A stretch of DNA of 64,000 nucleotides, from contig DAHUYB010000093.1 of the NCBI GenBank assembly GCA_027315405.1, positions 1 through 64,000 on the forward strand, written 5' to 3'. Below, piece by piece: positions 56,115 through 64,000 of this stretch (position 1 is the first letter of the stretch; each line of letters begins with the position of its first letter). Both the position numbers and the translations under genes were made by a program. The notes below the pieces were generated by a model. It searched no databases. It was not told where the DNA came from and worked only from the letters and a program-made list of their open reading frames with translations. Source of the stretch: Gammaproteobacteria bacterium. GTDB taxonomy: Bacteria > Pseudomonadota > Gammaproteobacteria > Natronospirales > REEB76.

Positions 56115-58844
56115 ATGGCAGACAGTCTTCTAAAGAAAATTTTTGGCAGCCGCAATGAGCGATTGCTGCACGGCATGCAGCGTAACGTGACACGCATCAA
56201 CGGCTTGGAGCCGCAGATGCAGGCGCTGTCGGATGAAGCCCTCAAGGCCAAGACCGCGGAATTTCGTGAACGCCATGCCAAAGGCGAAAGCCTCGACGAT
56301 TTGCTGCCCGAGGCTTTCGCGGCGGTACGCGAGGCCGCGCGACGCAGTTTGGGTATGCGCCACTTTGACGTGCAGCTCATCGGCGGCATGACGCTGCATC
56401 GCGGCAAGATCGCCGAGATGCGAACCGGCGAAGGTAAGACACTGGTGGCAACCCTGGCAGTATATCTCAATGCCATTCCCGCTCATGGGGTGCACGTGGT
56501 AACCGTGAACGATTATCTGGCGCAACGTGATGCCGACTGGATGCGGCCGGTGTACGCGGCATTAGGCATGACGGTGGGCGTGATCTTGGTGGGGCAGGAT
56601 GCGGCCATCAAACGTTCTGCCTACGGCTCCGACATTACCTACGGCACCAATAATGAATTTGGTTTTGATTACCTGCGTGACAACATGGCGTTCCGCCTCG
56701 AGGATAAGGCGCAACGCGAGTTGTATTACGCAATCGTTGACGAAGTCGATTCAATCCTGATTGATGAGGCGCGTACTCCACTCATCATTTCCGGTGCAGT
56801 CGATGACAATACCGAGTTGTATCGCAAGGTCAATACGTTGGTGCCGCACTTGACCAAACAGGAGGAAGAGGAAGGGCCCGGTGATTACAGCGTGGACGAA
56901 AAAACCAAGCAGGTTTATCTCACCGAGGGCGGCCACGAGCGCATCGAGGAAATGCTCACCAAGGCCGGGCTGCTCAAGGCCGGCGATTCGTTATATGACG
57001 CCGCCAACATCGTGCTCATGCATCAGATCAACGCGGCATTGCGCGCACATGCCCTGTATCACCGCGAGGTGGATTATATCGTCAAGGATGGCGAGGTGGT
57101 GATTGTGGATGAATTCACCGGCCGCACCATGCCGGGGCGCCGCTGGTCCGATGGTCTGCACCAGGCTATTGAAGCCAAAGAAGGCGTAAAGATCCAGGCC
57201 GAGAACCAGACGCTCGCTTCCATCACCTTTCAGAACTACTTCCGTTTGTACAAGAAACTCGCGGGCATGACCGGTACGGCGGATACCGAGGCGGCGGAAT
57301 TTCACGAGATCTATCGTCTGGAGGTAGTGGTGATTCCCACCAACAAGCCCATGATCCGCAATGACATGCCCGATCATGTGTACCTTTCCACCAAAGGTAA
57401 GTTCCAGGCGGTGATCGCTGACATCCGCGACGCCCATGGCCGCGGCCAGCCGGTGCTGGTGGGTACGGCATCCATAGAGACCTCCGAGTACCTTGCCGGA
57501 TTGCTCAAGAAAGAAAATATCCAGCATGAGGTACTGAACGCCAAGCAGCACGAACGCGAAGCTCACATTATTGCCCAGGCCGGTCGGCCGGGTACCGTGA
57601 CTATCGCCACCAACATGGCCGGTCGGGGCACGGACATCGTACTGGGCGGCAACCTGGAGGCCGAGCTTAAGGCGCTCCCCCCAGACACCGGCGACGCAGA
57701 GCGCACGCAGGTGCGCGGCGCTTGGCAGCAGCGGCACGACGCGGTATTGGCGGCGGGCGGGCTGCACATCATCGGCAGCGAACGCCACGAGTCACGGCGC
57801 ATAGACAATCAGTTGCGCGGGCGTTCCGGCCGCCAGGGTGACCCGGGTTCCAGCCGCTTTTATCTGGGACTCGACGATAACCTGATGCGCATCTTTGCGG
57901 GTGACCGGGTCAAGGCCATCATGGAGCGTTTCGGCGTGCAGGGCGATGAAGCTATCGAGCATCCGTGGGTGACCAAGGCCATCGAAAATGCGCAGCGCAA
58001 GGTGGAAGCCCACAACTTCGATATCCGCAAGGAACTGCTTGAATACGACGACGTGGCCAATGACCAGCGTAAGGTGATTTACGAGCAGCGCAACGAGCTG
58101 TTACATGCCACGGATGTGGCTGCGACGGTCCGAAACGTTTACAGCGATGTGATCAACGGCGTTATCAATGATTACATCCCGCCTAAAAGCGTGGAAGAGC
58201 AGTGGAATATTGCCGGGCTTATGGAGACCCTGGAAAAGGAGTTCGACCTAAAACTCGATATTCAGGGTTGGCTCGAGATTGACGAAACCCTGCACGAAGA
58301 ACCGCTGCGCCAGAAGATCGTCGACGCCTTCATGGCATCCTACCAGGTCAAGGAGCAACAGACCGGGACGGAAGTCATGCGTCAGTTCGAGAAGGCGGTG
58401 CTTTTGCAAGTGCTCGACAATCTATGGCGTGAACATCTGGCAAACATGGATTATCTGCGCCAGGGCATACACCTGCGCGGCTATGCGCAGGTCAATCCCA
58501 AGCAGGAATACAAGCGTGAAGCCTTTGAGATGTTCGCGACTATGCTGGACCGTCTTAAATATGAGGTGGTGGGTATCCTTGCCAAGGTGCAAGTACGCAC
58601 CCAGGAGGATGTGGCGGCGGTGGAGGAACAGCGGCGACGTGCCCGTGCCATGCAGTTCCAGCATGCCGAGGCACCCAGCGCCAGCTTTGCGGATGGAGCG
58701 GGTGAAGCTCAAGCACAAAACCAGTCCCAGCAAGCCGCACCGGTGACCACTTTTGTACGTGAAGGCCGCAAGGTGGGCCGCAACGAACCCTGTCCCTGCG
58801 GTTCGGGCCTCAAGTACAAGCAGTGTCATGGGCGCCTAAGTTGA
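56115..58844 (+). CDS. secA: Preprotein translocase ATPase SecA
   Basis: 909 residues, the expected size. Walker A MRTGEGKT at 102-109; [36 protein letters not shown]; helicase motif [22 protein letters not shown]. The C-terminal zinc site is [14 protein letters not shown], which binds SecB. It drives proteins through SecYEG. Start at 56115 ([11 protein letters not shown]). Confidence 0.97.
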   Translation: MADSLLKKIFGSRNERLLHGMQRNVTRINGLEPQMQALSDEALKAKTAEFRERHAKGESLDDLLPEAFAAVREAARRSLGMRHFDVQLIGGMTLHRGKIAEMRTGEGKTLVATLAVYLNAIPAHGVHVVTVNDYLAQRDADWMRPVYAALGMTVGVILVGQDAAIKRSAYGSDITYGTNNEFGFDYLRDNMAFRLEDKAQRELYYAIVDEVDSILIDEARTPLIISGAVDDNTELYRKVNTLVPHLTKQEEEEGPGDYSVDEKTKQVYLTEGGHERIEEMLTKAGLLKAGDSLYDAANIVLMHQINAALRAHALYHREVDYIVKDGEVVIVDEFTGRTMPGRRWSDGLHQAIEAKEGVKIQAENQTLASITFQNYFRLYKKLAGMTGTADTEAAEFHEIYRLEVVVIPTNKPMIRNDMPDHVYLSTKGKFQAVIADIRDAHGRGQPVLVGTASIETSEYLAGLLKKENIQHEVLNAKQHEREAHIIAQAGRPGTVTIATNMAGRGTDIVLGGNLEAELKALPPDTGDAERTQVRGAWQQRHDAVLAAGGLHIIGSERHESRRIDNQLRGRSGRQGDPGSSRFYLGLDDNLMRIFAGDRVKAIMERFGVQGDEAIEHPWVTKAIENAQRKVEAHNFDIRKELLEYDDVANDQRKVIYEQRNELLHATDVAATVRNVYSDVINGVINDYIPPKSVEEQWNIAGLMETLEKEFDLKLDIQGWLEIDETLHEEPLRQKIVDAFMASYQVKEQQTGTEVMRQFEKAVLLQVLDNLWREHLANMDYLRQGIHLRGYAQVNPKQEYKREAFEMFATMLDRLKYEVVGILAKVQVRTQEDVAAVEEQRRRARAMQFQHAEAPSASFADGAGEAQAQNQSQQAAPVTTFVREGRKVGRNEPCPCGSGLKYKQCHGRLS

Positions 58845-58885
58845 AGCGCGGGTTCTGAAACGGGCGCGCCGCGCGGCATGTTGAC

Positions 58886-59845
58886 GTGCAAACCATTCAG
58901 GTAGTAGCGGCGGTGTTGGTGGATGGGCAGTCCCGGGTATTGTTAGCTCAACGCCCGGTTGGGAAACCGCTGGCCGGATATTGGGAATTCCCCGGTGGCA
59001 AGCTCGAAGCGGGCGAAACACCCCAGGTGGGGCTCAGGCGCGAACTGCATGAAGAGCTGGGTATAACGGTTCAAAACGCCCGGCCATTAATCCAATTGAG
59101 TCATGGATATCCCGAAGTGCACGTGCAGCTGGACGTATGGCGTGTCACCCACTATAGCGGTGAACTGCGTGCCTGCGAGAGCCAGCCTCTCGCCTGGGTG
59201 AAACCAGAGGAACTATCCAGCTGGAAGCTGCTGCCCGCGGACGGGCCCATCATTACGGCCATCCGATTCCCCCCGTTGATGTTGGTGACACCGTCACCTG
59301 AAGCGAATTGGGAGCAGTTTCTGCAGACTCTGGAACAGACGCTCAATCGCGGCGTGGATTTTGTCCAGTTGCGCGCACCCGAACTCGGTTTGTCAGATTA
59401 TGCTTCCCTGGCAGCTGCTGCCACTGCCCTGTGTCATCGTCGGGGAGTGCGCATTCTCCTTAATAGCAAACCCGAAATGGTGGATGATGTTGGCGCCGAC
59501 GGTGTGCATCTCAGCAATGCGCGGCTCTTGCGGATTACCGGCAGGCCCATGCCGCAGGATTTCCTGGTGGGCGCATCCTGTCATGATGAAACCGGCATAC
59601 GGTTGGCGTCGGCCTACGGGCTGGATTACATCATCTTGGGTCCGGTGCAAGCCACGCCCAGCCATGCGCGCGGCGCCACCCTGGGTTGGGATGGGTTCCA
59701 GCGTTTGGCGTCCCGCAGCGTGCCGCCGGTGTACGCCATCGGCGGCATGTTGCCGCAATCTCTGGAACAGGTTCGTAAGCTGGGCGGTCACGGCATCGCC
59801 GCGATGCGCGGGCTGTGGCAAATTCAAGGCTCGGAGTTATCTTGA
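58886..59845 (+). CDS. Nudix (MutT) - ThiE-like fusion protein
   Basis: 319 residues in two domains. The Nudix box, [24 protein letters not shown], is complete at residues 37-60 (E44, R52, E53, E56, E57), suggesting 8-oxo-dGTP or similar hydrolysis. Residues about 130-319 form a TIM barrel like thiamine phosphate synthase ([27 protein letters not shown]), but the usual QLRDK phosphate/substrate loop reads QLRAPE, so thiamine synthesis is doubtful. This fusion after secA is known in several gammaproteobacteria and is often annotated mutT. GTG start. Confidence 0.9.
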   Translation: MQTIQVVAAVLVDGQSRVLLAQRPVGKPLAGYWEFPGGKLEAGETPQVGLRRELHEELGITVQNARPLIQLSHGYPEVHVQLDVWRVTHYSGELRACESQPLAWVKPEELSSWKLLPADGPIITAIRFPPLMLVTPSPEANWEQFLQTLEQTLNRGVDFVQLRAPELGLSDYASLAAAATALCHRRGVRILLNSKPEMVDDVGADGVHLSNARLLRITGRPMPQDFLVGASCHDETGIRLASAYGLDYIILGPVQATPSHARGATLGWDGFQRLASRSVPPVYAIGGMLPQSLEQVRKLGGHGIAAMRGLWQIQGSELS

Positions 59846-60021
59846 TTCTCGGGCAGGCTGCTGTCGGGGATGGCGTGTTTCTCCAGCAGCCAATCGCCGA
59901 GGTCAATCAGCCGGCAGCGTTCGCCGCAAAATGGCTTGCATTTCGATTCCGCGGTCCACGGCACCGCGGCTCCGCAACGCGGACATTTGACCGCCGCTGG
60001 AATTTCCAGATTCTCATTCAT
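59824..60021 (-). CDS. yacG: DNA gyrase inhibitor YacG
   Basis: 65 residues with a zinc ribbon: Cys 13, 16, 32 and 36 in KCPRCGA and PFCGERC, followed by RLIDLGDWL and an acidic tail. YacG binds GyrB and inhibits gyrase. It overlaps the 3' end of the convergent Nudix gene by 22 bases, and sits in the standard zapD-yacG pair. Confidence 0.93.
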   Translation of the reverse strand: MNENLEIPAAVKCPRCGAAVPWTAESKCKPFCGERCRLIDLGDWLLEKHAIPDSSLPENQDNSEP

Positions 60022-60037
60022 CTACGTCTACGCTGCC

Positions 60038-60844
60038 TCACAGTTGGCAGCATACCAACTTGAAACCGATGTCGCGCTTGGCCTGTTGAGGCCGGCTGTC
60101 ACTCAGATTCGGCTCCAGAAAATGGATGGTGATGCGCTGGCGGCCCGCGCTGATTTCAGGATAGACGCCGCTGCTGGCCGGTACCATGACGCGCACCAGC
60201 GGGCAATTGGGGCTGTCGAAGATATGCAGGAACATGCCCTGTTCGGCCACTTCGCGGGTGGGCAAGGCGCTTTCCCGGGTCAGGGCCATGAGCAGATTGA
60301 TGGTGTCACGCAACGGCCGGATTTCCTCCAGCCAATGCTGCAAATCGCGGATGCGTTGGGCATGTGTCTGGGTGAGCCAGGCGTGATACACCGGCAAATC
60401 GAATTGACAAGTGCCGCCCGGGATCGCCAGGCGATTCTTGATGGTGTTGAGGAATTCGTTTTCCTTAAGTCCCAGGCCCAATTGCCGGCCATCGCCGTTC
60501 ATGGCGTGGCGTAGGGTTTCCAGTTCCCCAAGCACCGATTGCAGTCGTACACCATCCACTTCGGGGCTGTCTTTGAGACGGCTGAGGAATAACAGACAAC
60601 GCTCCAGCTCCTTCAGTATTTCGGTGCGCACGTCGCCGCGGGTGAGCAAGGATCCGATCTCAAGGAGCGCGCTAATGGTGGCACGACTGTCCCAGGGTGA
60701 GGCCAGGCTAAGGTGATGCGTACATTGCTCGAACAGGAATTCCAGACGCAGGAACGTGCGTACCCGCTCGGTCAGCGGCTGCTCGTACACCAGCCATTCC
60801 GCGGGCAGTAGTTCCTCAATCGGATTTTGCTCGATGTTCAGCAT
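60038..60844 (-). CDS. zapD: Z-ring-associated protein ZapD
   Basis: 268 residues. EQPLTERVRTFLRLEFLFEQ is the signature opening, with a helical bundle and a C-terminal beta domain ending FKLVCCQL. ZapD crosslinks FtsZ filaments by binding the FtsZ tail. Order coaE-zapD-yacG is the common one. Confidence 0.94.
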   Translation of the reverse strand: MLNIEQNPIEELLPAEWLVYEQPLTERVRTFLRLEFLFEQCTHHLSLASPWDSRATISALLEIGSLLTRGDVRTEILKELERCLLFLSRLKDSPEVDGVRLQSVLGELETLRHAMNGDGRQLGLGLKENEFLNTIKNRLAIPGGTCQFDLPVYHAWLTQTHAQRIRDLQHWLEEIRPLRDTINLLMALTRESALPTREVAEQGMFLHIFDSPNCPLVRVMVPASSGVYPEISAGRQRITIHFLEPNLSDSRPQQAKRDIGFKLVCCQL

Positions 60845-60861
60845 GAAAAATATGTGCCCCT

Positions 60862-61494
60862 TCAGGGCAGCCGTATGCCTGGGTGGGGCTGTATCGGATG
60901 CTTGGCAATATCCAGATAAAGCCTATGCAGTTTATGCACGCAGTCGCTAAGTTCCGCGGCTCCGCCGTTATTCGTCAGAATATCATCTCCGGCCGCCAAG
61001 CGTTGCTGCCGGTCCGTCTGCGCGGCCAGCATAGCCTGGGCGGATTCGACGCTCTCTCCATCACGTGACATAAGCCGGGCCATCTGTATTGACTCAGGGC
61101 AGTCCAATACCAACACCCGATCCACCAGCATCCGTGCTTGCGGATTTTCCACTAACAGCGGGATCACGGCAACGGCATAGGCTACTTTGAATGCGGCCAG
61201 GCTGTCCTTAAGCCGGCGCAGGATCAAAGGGTGCAGGATGCCTTCCACCCGGGCTCTTAAAGCCGCATCCGCGAACAGCCGGCGGCGCAGACGGGTTCGA
61301 TCAAGCCGGCCTTGGGAATCCAAAATTTGCTCGCCAAGTTCCGCCACCAGCTGGGTCAGCCCCGGGTTACCCGGAGAGGTCAGCTCCCGGGCCAGGACAT
61401 CCGCATCCACAATCGGCACGCCGAGCCGGGCGAATTCAGCCGCCGCCATGGATTTGCCGCTGGCGATGCCGCCCGTGAGGCCCACCTTGAGCAC
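60862..61494 (-). CDS. coaE: Dephospho-CoA kinase CoaE
   Basis: 210 residues from a GTG at 61494, five bases after the pilD stop. P-loop GGIASGKS at residues 8-15, VDADVLARELT, and VIPLLVENPQARMLVDRVLVLDCPES. It makes the last step to coenzyme A. Longer readings extend into pilD and are rejected. Confidence 0.94.
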   Translation of the reverse strand: MLKVGLTGGIASGKSMAAAEFARLGVPIVDADVLARELTSPGNPGLTQLVAELGEQILDSQGRLDRTRLRRRLFADAALRARVEGILHPLILRRLKDSLAAFKVAYAVAVIPLLVENPQARMLVDRVLVLDCPESIQMARLMSRDGESVESAQAMLAAQTDRQQRLAAGDDILTNNGGAAELSDCVHKLHRLYLDIAKHPIQPHPGIRLP

Positions 61495-61499
61495 AGGGT

Positions 61500-62369
61500 T
61501 CAGGCACCGCCCATCAGGCCCAGGTAGGCGCGGGTAAGCTGCGGCCCCCATAGCAGGGCGATCCAGCCGGCCACGGCCAGATACGGCCCGAACGGGATGG
61601 GGATGCCGCGTTGCACGCGGCGACTCAGGATCAAACCGATACCCACCAGCGCCCCCGCTGCAGACGCCAGCAGGATAACCAGAGGCAGACTTTGCCAGCC
61701 GAGCCAGGCCCCCAGTAAGGCATACAGCTTGAAATCACCATAGCCCATGCCTTCCTTGCCGGTGAGCAAGCGGAATGCATGGTAAACGCACCACAGGCTG
61801 AGATAACCCGCGACCACCCCAATGAGGGCGGAGCGCACATCCGTGAAAGTATGGCCGAGATTGAATAGCAGCCCCAACCACAGGACAGGCAGGGTGATTT
61901 TGTCCGGCAGCAATTGCTTTTCAAGATCAATGACCGCCAGTGCCAGCAGGGCCCAGGTAAACAACAGGGCCCCCAGGGCCGGCCAACCGAAACCGAAATG
62001 CCACGCGAGCCAGCCGGAGAGCATCCCGGAAAGGATTTCTATCAGCAGATAGCGCGGCGCGATGCGCGCCTTGCAGGCATGGCAGCGGCCGCGCAACAGC
62101 AAGTAACTCAGTAGCGGAATATTCTCCAATGCGCTGATAGCATGACGGCAGTGTGGGCAACGGGAGCGGGGGACCACCAGATTGTAGGGTTCGGTGACCG
62201 CTGCCGGGGTAGCGCTCAATTCCGCGCAATGCTGCTGCCACTCCCGCTCCAGCATGATGGGCAGGCGGTGGATGACCACATTCAAAAAACTGCCCACGAT
62301 CAAACCCAGGCAGACCGCGGTCGCCACCCACAGCGGCAGGTTGCTTTCGAGGAATGATATTAGGAGCAT
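61500..62369 (-). CDS. pilD: Prepilin peptidase / N-methyltransferase PilD
   Basis: 289 residues, about seven membrane helices. GSFLNVVIHRLP, the zinc motif CPHC...CHAC (two CxxC pairs), and the catalytic Asp residues in AVIDLEKQLLPDKI and GMGYGDFKL. It cleaves and methylates type IV prepilins. ATG at 62369 chosen over a reading from 62387. The 176-base gap to pilC holds no gene. Confidence 0.95.
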   Translation of the reverse strand: MLLISFLESNLPLWVATAVCLGLIVGSFLNVVIHRLPIMLEREWQQHCAELSATPAAVTEPYNLVVPRSRCPHCRHAISALENIPLLSYLLLRGRCHACKARIAPRYLLIEILSGMLSGWLAWHFGFGWPALGALLFTWALLALAVIDLEKQLLPDKITLPVLWLGLLFNLGHTFTDVRSALIGVVAGYLSLWCVYHAFRLLTGKEGMGYGDFKLYALLGAWLGWQSLPLVILLASAAGALVGIGLILSRRVQRGIPIPFGPYLAVAGWIALLWGPQLTRAYLGLMGGA

Positions 62370-62545
62370 TGAATGGAATGCCCCCAATAAGGCCGCCAGC
62401 CTCTCACTTCAAACCTCTCCCGTCAGGGGAGAGGCGGGCAAGCGCGAACCCATGATATTTTGTCAGGCGATCCAACTGCATGCAGTGCCAGCCTTGAGGG
62501 CAATCAGGAAACGGGGCGCCGCTGTCGGTGTCCTGCGGGTGACGG

Positions 62546-63766
62546 TCAGAATGCGTTGCCGAGATTGAAGATGGGCAGATACATGGCCACCACCAACCCG
62601 CCCACCAGCACACCCAGAATCACCATGATGAACGGTTCCATGAGGCTCGACATGCTGTCCACGGCGTTGTCCACTTCTTCCTCGTAGAAATCCGCTACCT
62701 TGGCTGCCATGGTGTCTATGGAACCGGCTTCCTCGCCGATGGCGATCATCTGCACCACCACGTGCGGAAAAATGCCGCTCTGGGCCATGGCCAGATTCAG
62801 TTGCTGGCCGGTGGAAACCTGGTCGCGCATCTTCAAGGTGGCCTTCTCGAAGATGACATTGCCGGTGGCGCCGGCCACCGATCCCAGGGCTTCCACCAGG
62901 TTCACGCCCGCCGCGAACATGGTGGACAGGGTGCGGGCGAAACGCGCGATGGCGGCCTTGTTGAGCACCATGCCAATGACCGGGATCTTGAGCAGTGCCC
63001 GGTCCATGAATTCGTGAAAGCGCTCCGAACGTTTCCGGGCCTGGATGATACCCACGATGACGCCGACGATGAGGATGAGATAGAGCCAGCCCTTGGTGCG
63101 CACGGAATTCGAGAGATTCACAACCATCTGGGTGAAGGCCGGCAGGGCTGCGCCCGCACTGTTGAACAAGGATTGGAATTCAGGGATTACGAAGATCAGC
63201 AGAATGGCGGTGACAATGGTAGCCACCACCAATACGGCCACCGGATAGAACATGGCTTTTTTGATTTTTTTCTTGATGGCCTCGGTCTTTTCCTTGTAGG
63301 TGGCAATCCGGTCCAGCAGGGTTTCCAGGGCGCCGGAATGTTCGCCGGCGCGGATCAGGTTCACGAACAGGGCGTCGAAATACAGCGGCTGCTTGGCCAG
63401 GGAGTCGGCCAGCGTATTGCCCGATTCCACGTCGGCTTTAATGCCGAGCACCATGTCACGCATGCGCGGGTTGGTATGGCCCCGGCCGATGATATCAATG
63501 GCCTGCACCAGCGGCACGCCGGCGGCCATCATGGTGGACAACTGACGGCTGAAGAAGGCGATATCGGCGGATTTGATGCGCTTGCCGCGGCCCATGGCGG
63601 ACAGGAAATTTTCCTTGCGGATCCGGATCGGCATAATGCCCTGACGCCGGAGATCCGCCTTGACCGCGGACTCGCTGGAAGCCATGCTCTTGCCCTTGAT
63701 GCGGGAGCCCTTTTTGTCCGTGCCTTCCCAGAAGAAGTTGGACTGCTTGACTACTGCAATTGCCAT
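62546..63766 (-). CDS. pilC: Type IV pilus inner-membrane platform protein PilC
   Basis: 406 residues, two GspF domains (about 70-195 and 275-400) each with membrane helices. KSADIAFFSRQLSTMMAAGVPLVQAIDII and RFARTLSTMFAAGVNLVEALGSVAGATGN show the repeat. The first residues (FFWEGTDKKGSRIKGK) are typical. It joins PilB to the pilus. Ribosome site AGAGG. Confidence 0.95.
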   Translation of the reverse strand: MAIAVVKQSNFFWEGTDKKGSRIKGKSMASSESAVKADLRRQGIMPIRIRKENFLSAMGRGKRIKSADIAFFSRQLSTMMAAGVPLVQAIDIIGRGHTNPRMRDMVLGIKADVESGNTLADSLAKQPLYFDALFVNLIRAGEHSGALETLLDRIATYKEKTEAIKKKIKKAMFYPVAVLVVATIVTAILLIFVIPEFQSLFNSAGAALPAFTQMVVNLSNSVRTKGWLYLILIVGVIVGIIQARKRSERFHEFMDRALLKIPVIGMVLNKAAIARFARTLSTMFAAGVNLVEALGSVAGATGNVIFEKATLKMRDQVSTGQQLNLAMAQSGIFPHVVVQMIAIGEEAGSIDTMAAKVADFYEEEVDNAVDSMSSLMEPFIMVILGVLVGGLVVAMYLPIFNLGNAF

Positions 63767-63790
63767 AATTACCTCTATCCCTTCGACTGA

Positions 63791-64000
63791 CTATTCGGTG
63801 GTGACCCGGTTGAGTTCCACCAGACTGGTGACGCCACTCTTGACCTTTTGGAGGCCGGCCTTGCGCAGATCCCAGATGCCTTCTTTGTCCGCCTGATCGG
63901 CGATCTGGATGGCGCCGCCGCCTTCCAAGATAAGCCGGCTGATGGCTTCGGTGACCGGCAGAACCTGATAGACCCCGGTACGGCCTTTGTAACCATCCAC
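63791..64000 (-). CDS. pilB: Type IV pilus assembly ATPase PilB, C-terminal end (partial)
   Basis: Last 69 codons of a gene that continues past the window edge. GYKGRTGVYQVLPVTEAISRLILEGGGAIQIADQADKEGIWDLRKAGLQKVKSGVTSLVELNRVT is the conserved end of PilB extension ATPases. Its stop lies 24 bases before pilC. The ATP-binding motifs are outside the window. Confidence 0.93.
   Translation of the reverse strand: MDGYKGRTGVYQVLPVTEAISRLILEGGGAIQIADQADKEGIWDLRKAGLQKVKSGVTSLVELNRVTTE

Noticed and set aside
62762-63790. 342-residue plus-strand frame opposite pilC
   Set aside because: Antisense shadow caused by GC-rich codon use; pilC has clear GspF repeats.

Overview
The window looks like chromosome of a GC-rich, non-enteric gammaproteobacterium. 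The evidence is the ibaG-murA pair, the rsmI/lpoA/yraN/diaA group, zapD, dciA, sspAB, LptBAC with KdsC/KdsD, a cytochrome bc1 operon and a pilB-pilC-pilD-coaE-zapD-yacG run. MurE carries the DNPR signature of meso-diaminopimelate peptidoglycan. I cannot name the genus. Several genes use GTG or TTG starts (lptB, lptC, ibaG, murA, mraZ, rsmH, ftsL, murE, ftsW).

Layout. (1) 1-4900 is an accessory region: a VapBC-like pair; two nucleotidyltransferase genes each followed by a small gene, all joined by 4-base start/stop overlaps, with one small gene apparently frameshifted; a DUF5362-like membrane protein; and an AT-rich two-gene unit coding for an OLD-like ATPase and a possible PIN-like protein. 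That last unit is the best candidate for an undescribed (probably defence) system. (2) 4895-17320 holds exported and membrane proteins: a DUF5694-type protein, a TonB_C-like lipoprotein, two paralogous membrane sensors without a kinase domain, a serine hydrolase, an S9 peptidase, a DUF2235 hydrolase and a DMT permease. (3) 17478-23815 is envelope biogenesis: lptB-lptA-lptC-kdsC-kdsD on the minus strand, then ibaG-murA on the plus strand and a DegS-like protease. (4) 23986-29406 is petABC, sspAB and small housekeeping genes, including a DUF4442 protein and a macrodomain protein. (5) 29410-30750 is a REP/RAYT island with a broken transposase. (6) 30753-36685 is an FAD oxidase, diaA, yraN, lpoA, rsmI and a methyltransferase. 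(7) 36815-37171 is RNase P RNA. (8) 37359-54400 is the dcw division and cell-wall cluster from its promoter and MraZ operator to lpxC, lacking murB and ddl. (9) 54438-64000 is dciA, an M23 peptidase, secA, a Nudix-ThiE fusion, yacG, zapD, coaE, pilD, pilC and the end of pilB.

The core of the window is one theme: lipid A and LPS transport, peptidoglycan precursor synthesis, septum assembly and secretion. MurA supplies the first step and MurE/F/D/C, MraY and MurG the rest. FtsW and FtsI polymerise at the Z-ring built by FtsZ, FtsA, FtsQ and FtsL; LpoA, ZapD and the M23 peptidase fit the same task. No stretch longer than about 300 bases lacks a gene once rnpB is counted. The longest gaps (4622-4894, 37172-37443, 55875-56114, 8778-9014) are described under features or neighbouring entries. 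I saw no tRNA, 5S/16S/23S rRNA, CRISPR array or intact insertion sequence.
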